Source of the DNA: Campylobacterales bacterium
GTDB lineage: Bacteria > Campylobacterota > Campylobacteria > Campylobacterales > Sulfurovaceae
DNA length: 26,677 nt
Assembly (NCBI GenBank): GCA_014763905.1
Contig: JACXUN010000009.1
Coordinates: forward strand, 1 to 26,677
Direction of reading: 5' to 3'
The position numbers and the translations under genes were made by a program. A model generated the notes under the pieces. The model had not been told where the DNA came from. It saw only the letters and a program-made list of their open reading frames with translations, and made no database searches. This document shows, piece by piece, positions 24,923 through 26,677 of the stretch (its first letter is position 1; the number at the start of each line of letters is the position of its first letter).

Positions 24923-26104
24923 TTACTTCACCAACTTCTTTCCAAAAACCAAAACCCCAAAAAACCGACTCAACCAGAGTCCAAACAGTACCAGCCAAAC
25001 CGTAATCGAAAGGTCAAAAAAGGTAAAAAACGCCCAGCCGCTCGCTACAGCGATAGAGGTCAAGAGACGCATCACCACAACCACCTGCGTCCAGTAGAAA
25101 AGCAGCATGACCCATTTATCGGCTTTCATCTCATTGCCTGAATGACCGATAGTCACCCGGGTACCAAATCCGATCAGTATCGTCACCAAAAAGCCCAATA
25201 GCAGCGTATGGATATCAACCGCCAAAAAGTTAACCCCCGAAGCCAATGCCATGATATTGGTAATCGCTCCGAGAAAAAAGGCGACCGGTATCCAAAAGAG
25301 TGCGATATGCAGCACCCAAACCAGCGGATTGGGATTGGGGAACGGAAGTTTCCATCGCATGAGTTCCCGTCCTGTCAAATGAGCGATCAGCAAGTCCACC
25401 AAAAAGGAGGAGTGAGGCTGAATCGACTCCAATAAAATATGCAACACCAACAGCCCAACGATCACTTTGAACCGTTCACGATGCTTTTGCACGACGATGT
25501 GCGAAAAGAAAGGTACCATCCGTTGAGCAATGGTAAAAGTGAGCAGAAAGAGATAGAGATAGATGGCTACCTGAATCGAAAAGTGATAGAGCGAAGGCAG
25601 CCAGATACTGACGATAAAAAGCAGATGAGCCACGATCCCTACTCCCATTGCCACAAGTATCCACTCCTGATCCTCTTTATTCTCAACTTTGGAAAGGCGA
25701 TAGATACGCAACAAGATATGCCCCGCCTCGATCTGCCCCAACAATATCAACGCCATACCCAATGTCACCATCGTATAAGAGAAAAACAGACCGATATGCA
25801 GCACCGCATAACCCAGCACAAAGAGTCCAAACACCACCATATACTCTCGCTTGGCTATCGGTTCCATCTGTGAAAACTTCGGAAAGGTAGTCATCAAAAA
25901 TCCAACAAACGCCGGAGTAAAGAGCAAAAACAACAGACTATAGGCATGATAATAGCTACTCGCTATTTCACCCTGAATCACCCCTTTGAACATCAACATA
26001 AAGAGAAACATCGAGATAAAGGCATTGAAAAATGCCAGAAGAAAAAAGGGTTGATGAGGCTGCGAAAAGAAAAAGTGATTTTGAGTAGCTGTCGGATTTA
26101 CCAT
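24923..26104 (-). CDS. nnrS: NnrS family membrane protein
   Basis: A 393-aa polytopic inner membrane protein with about 12 helices. NnrS proteins are linked to nitric oxide resistance or denitrification; the family is described as a haem- and copper-containing membrane protein. The sequence fits throughout: FSQPHQPFFLLAFFNAF at the start, the second-helix region with AYSLLFLLFTPAFVGFLMTTFPKF, AQRMVPFF in the middle, and DIHTLLLGFLVTILIGFGTRVTIGHSG near the end with candidate His ligands. The start at 26104 is chosen because the family opens a few residues before FSQPHQPFFL; the 49 residues possible upstream read through the neighbouring gene. The ATG overlaps the upstream stop (ATGGTAA), so the two are coupled. 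Confidence 0.9.
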   Translation of the reverse strand: MVNPTATQNHFFFSQPHQPFFLLAFFNAFISMFLFMLMFKGVIQGEIASSYYHAYSLLFLLFTPAFVGFLMTTFPKFSQMEPIAKREYMVVFGLFVLGYAVLHIGLFFSYTMVTLGMALILLGQIEAGHILLRIYRLSKVENKEDQEWILVAMGVGIVAHLLFIVSIWLPSLYHFSIQVAIYLYLFLLTFTIAQRMVPFFSHIVVQKHRERFKVIVGLLVLHILLESIQPHSSFLVDLLIAHLTGRELMRWKLPFPNPNPLVWVLHIALFWIPVAFFLGAITNIMALASGVNFLAVDIHTLLLGFLVTILIGFGTRVTIGHSGNEMKADKWVMLLFYWTQVVVVMRLLTSIAVASGWAFFTFFDLSITVWLVLFGLWLSRFFGVLVFGKKLVK

Positions 26105-26677
26105 TCCATTCTCTTGCAATATTTTTGGGTATAGCGATACTTCCTTGCCGCATCTAACAAATGGTACAACAACCAACCAAAAGAGAGGAGTAACAGCAAT
26201 GAAGTAACAACTTTTATCAAAAGTATATCCAAAAATGTTACCGATAACCAACCTATTAGCATGATGATATGAATAAAAAAATGCATTTTTGCCTTTTTGG
26301 GATGAATCACATCGTGCATCATTGGGGCTTCCATATAGCCTTGGTTGGAGAGATGAAACCAGACCAAAAATGGGACGATCTTATAGACCATCGCAAAGAC
26401 GATACTCAAAGCAAATCCGATAAAAGTTATCGCGGTCAACAATGTGAATTCAAATGGCAAGGAGATCATACTCACGATCAATAATCCCATCCCCAAACGC
26501 CAAAACCAAACCGTCGCATCGGAGGTAGGACGTTTGCGTTTGTAGAGCCGATGAATCGTGAATCCGGCATAGACGATAAAGAGAACGGCTAAGATTATAT
26601 CAAAAATCATGCTATTTAACTGTGCGATCAACGCCACGGTTTTCAAAACCAAAAGCACAAAAACCGTCACGGTCAAA
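26098..26677 (-). CDS. Multipass membrane protein, C-terminal part (runs off the window)
   Basis: The frame is open to the window edge, so only the last 190 or so residues are seen. Six hydrophobic segments are separated by short basic loops. A distinctive block YKIVPFLVWFHLSNQG followed by PMMHDV resembles the last part of uncharacterised haem-copper-oxidase-like membrane proteins often found beside NnrS, but I cannot assign it to a named family. It overlaps the nnrS start by 7 bases, which points to a joint function, perhaps in NO or nitrogen-oxide handling (inference). Confidence 0.7.
   Translation of the reverse strand, partial: LTVTVFVLLVLKTVALIAQLNSMIFDIILAVLFIVYAGFTIHRLYKRKRPTSDATVWFWRLGMGLLIVSMISLPFEFTLLTAITFIGFALSIVFAMVYKIVPFLVWFHLSNQGYMEAPMMHDVIHPKKAKMHFFIHIIMLIGWLSVTFLDILLIKVVTSLLLLLSFGWLLYHLLDAARKYRYTQKYCKRMEW

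Noticed and set aside
25439..25873. Open frames antisense to nnrS
   Set aside because: His/Gln-rich composition is the mirror of membrane helices; nnrS is clearly the real gene.

Overview
The window looks like a chromosomal segment of a Campylobacterota (Epsilonproteobacteria) species, probably a free-living Sulfurimonas- or Sulfuricurvum-like organism. This rests on protein character and gene order, not on a search. The block tgt / TrkA-C-type protein / aroB / MscS channel / MiaB-like MtaB / FtsH-like ATPase is one I recall from Helicobacter pylori (about HP0281-HP0286). BioV, split PqiA halves and a short-linker FtsK fit the same group. Promoters mostly show a good -10 (TATAAT) with a poor -35 and T-rich upstream DNA, as is usual in this phylum.

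Layout. 1-450: an 89-bp repeat followed by a decayed CPBP-family membrane protease. 438-7767, minus strand: ftsK, acnB, pyk and a NUDT14-like Nudix hydrolase, the last two exactly abutting. 7975-10127, plus strand: HU, tRNA-Leu(CAA), then ubiX-coaD-tmk. 10158-10611: the same 89-bp repeat inverted, followed by an aat-like pseudogene. 10600-18328, minus strand: a tightly packed operon of TrkA-C-type protein, aroB, a frameshifted mscS, mtaB, a protease-dead FtsH paralogue and bioV. 18390-19511, plus strand: tgt, divergent from that operon. 19493-20302, minus strand: two tandem paralogous micro-proteins (50 and 57 aa) preceded by an operator-like palindrome, and an 88-aa protein of unknown function. 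20355-24258, plus strand: yqeY, then pqiA1-pqiA2-pqiB-pqiC, an MCE-type envelope lipid transport system. 24303-24920: the C-terminal stub of an AEC transporter, a diverged partial copy of the repeat, and an orphan 108-aa protein. 24923-26677, minus strand: NnrS and a partial multipass membrane protein.

The core genes are ordinary (glycolysis, TCA cycle, shikimate, CoA, dTMP, biotin, tRNA modification, chromosome segregation). The unusual part is what lies between them. There are four decayed genes in 27 kb, and three of them sit beside copies of one unidentified repeat. The two near-identical repeat copies are inverted around about 10 kb of core genes and could support inversion. The tandem micro-protein pair, with a perfect 8-bp-arm palindrome between its -10 and ribosome binding site, is the best candidate for an undescribed small system.
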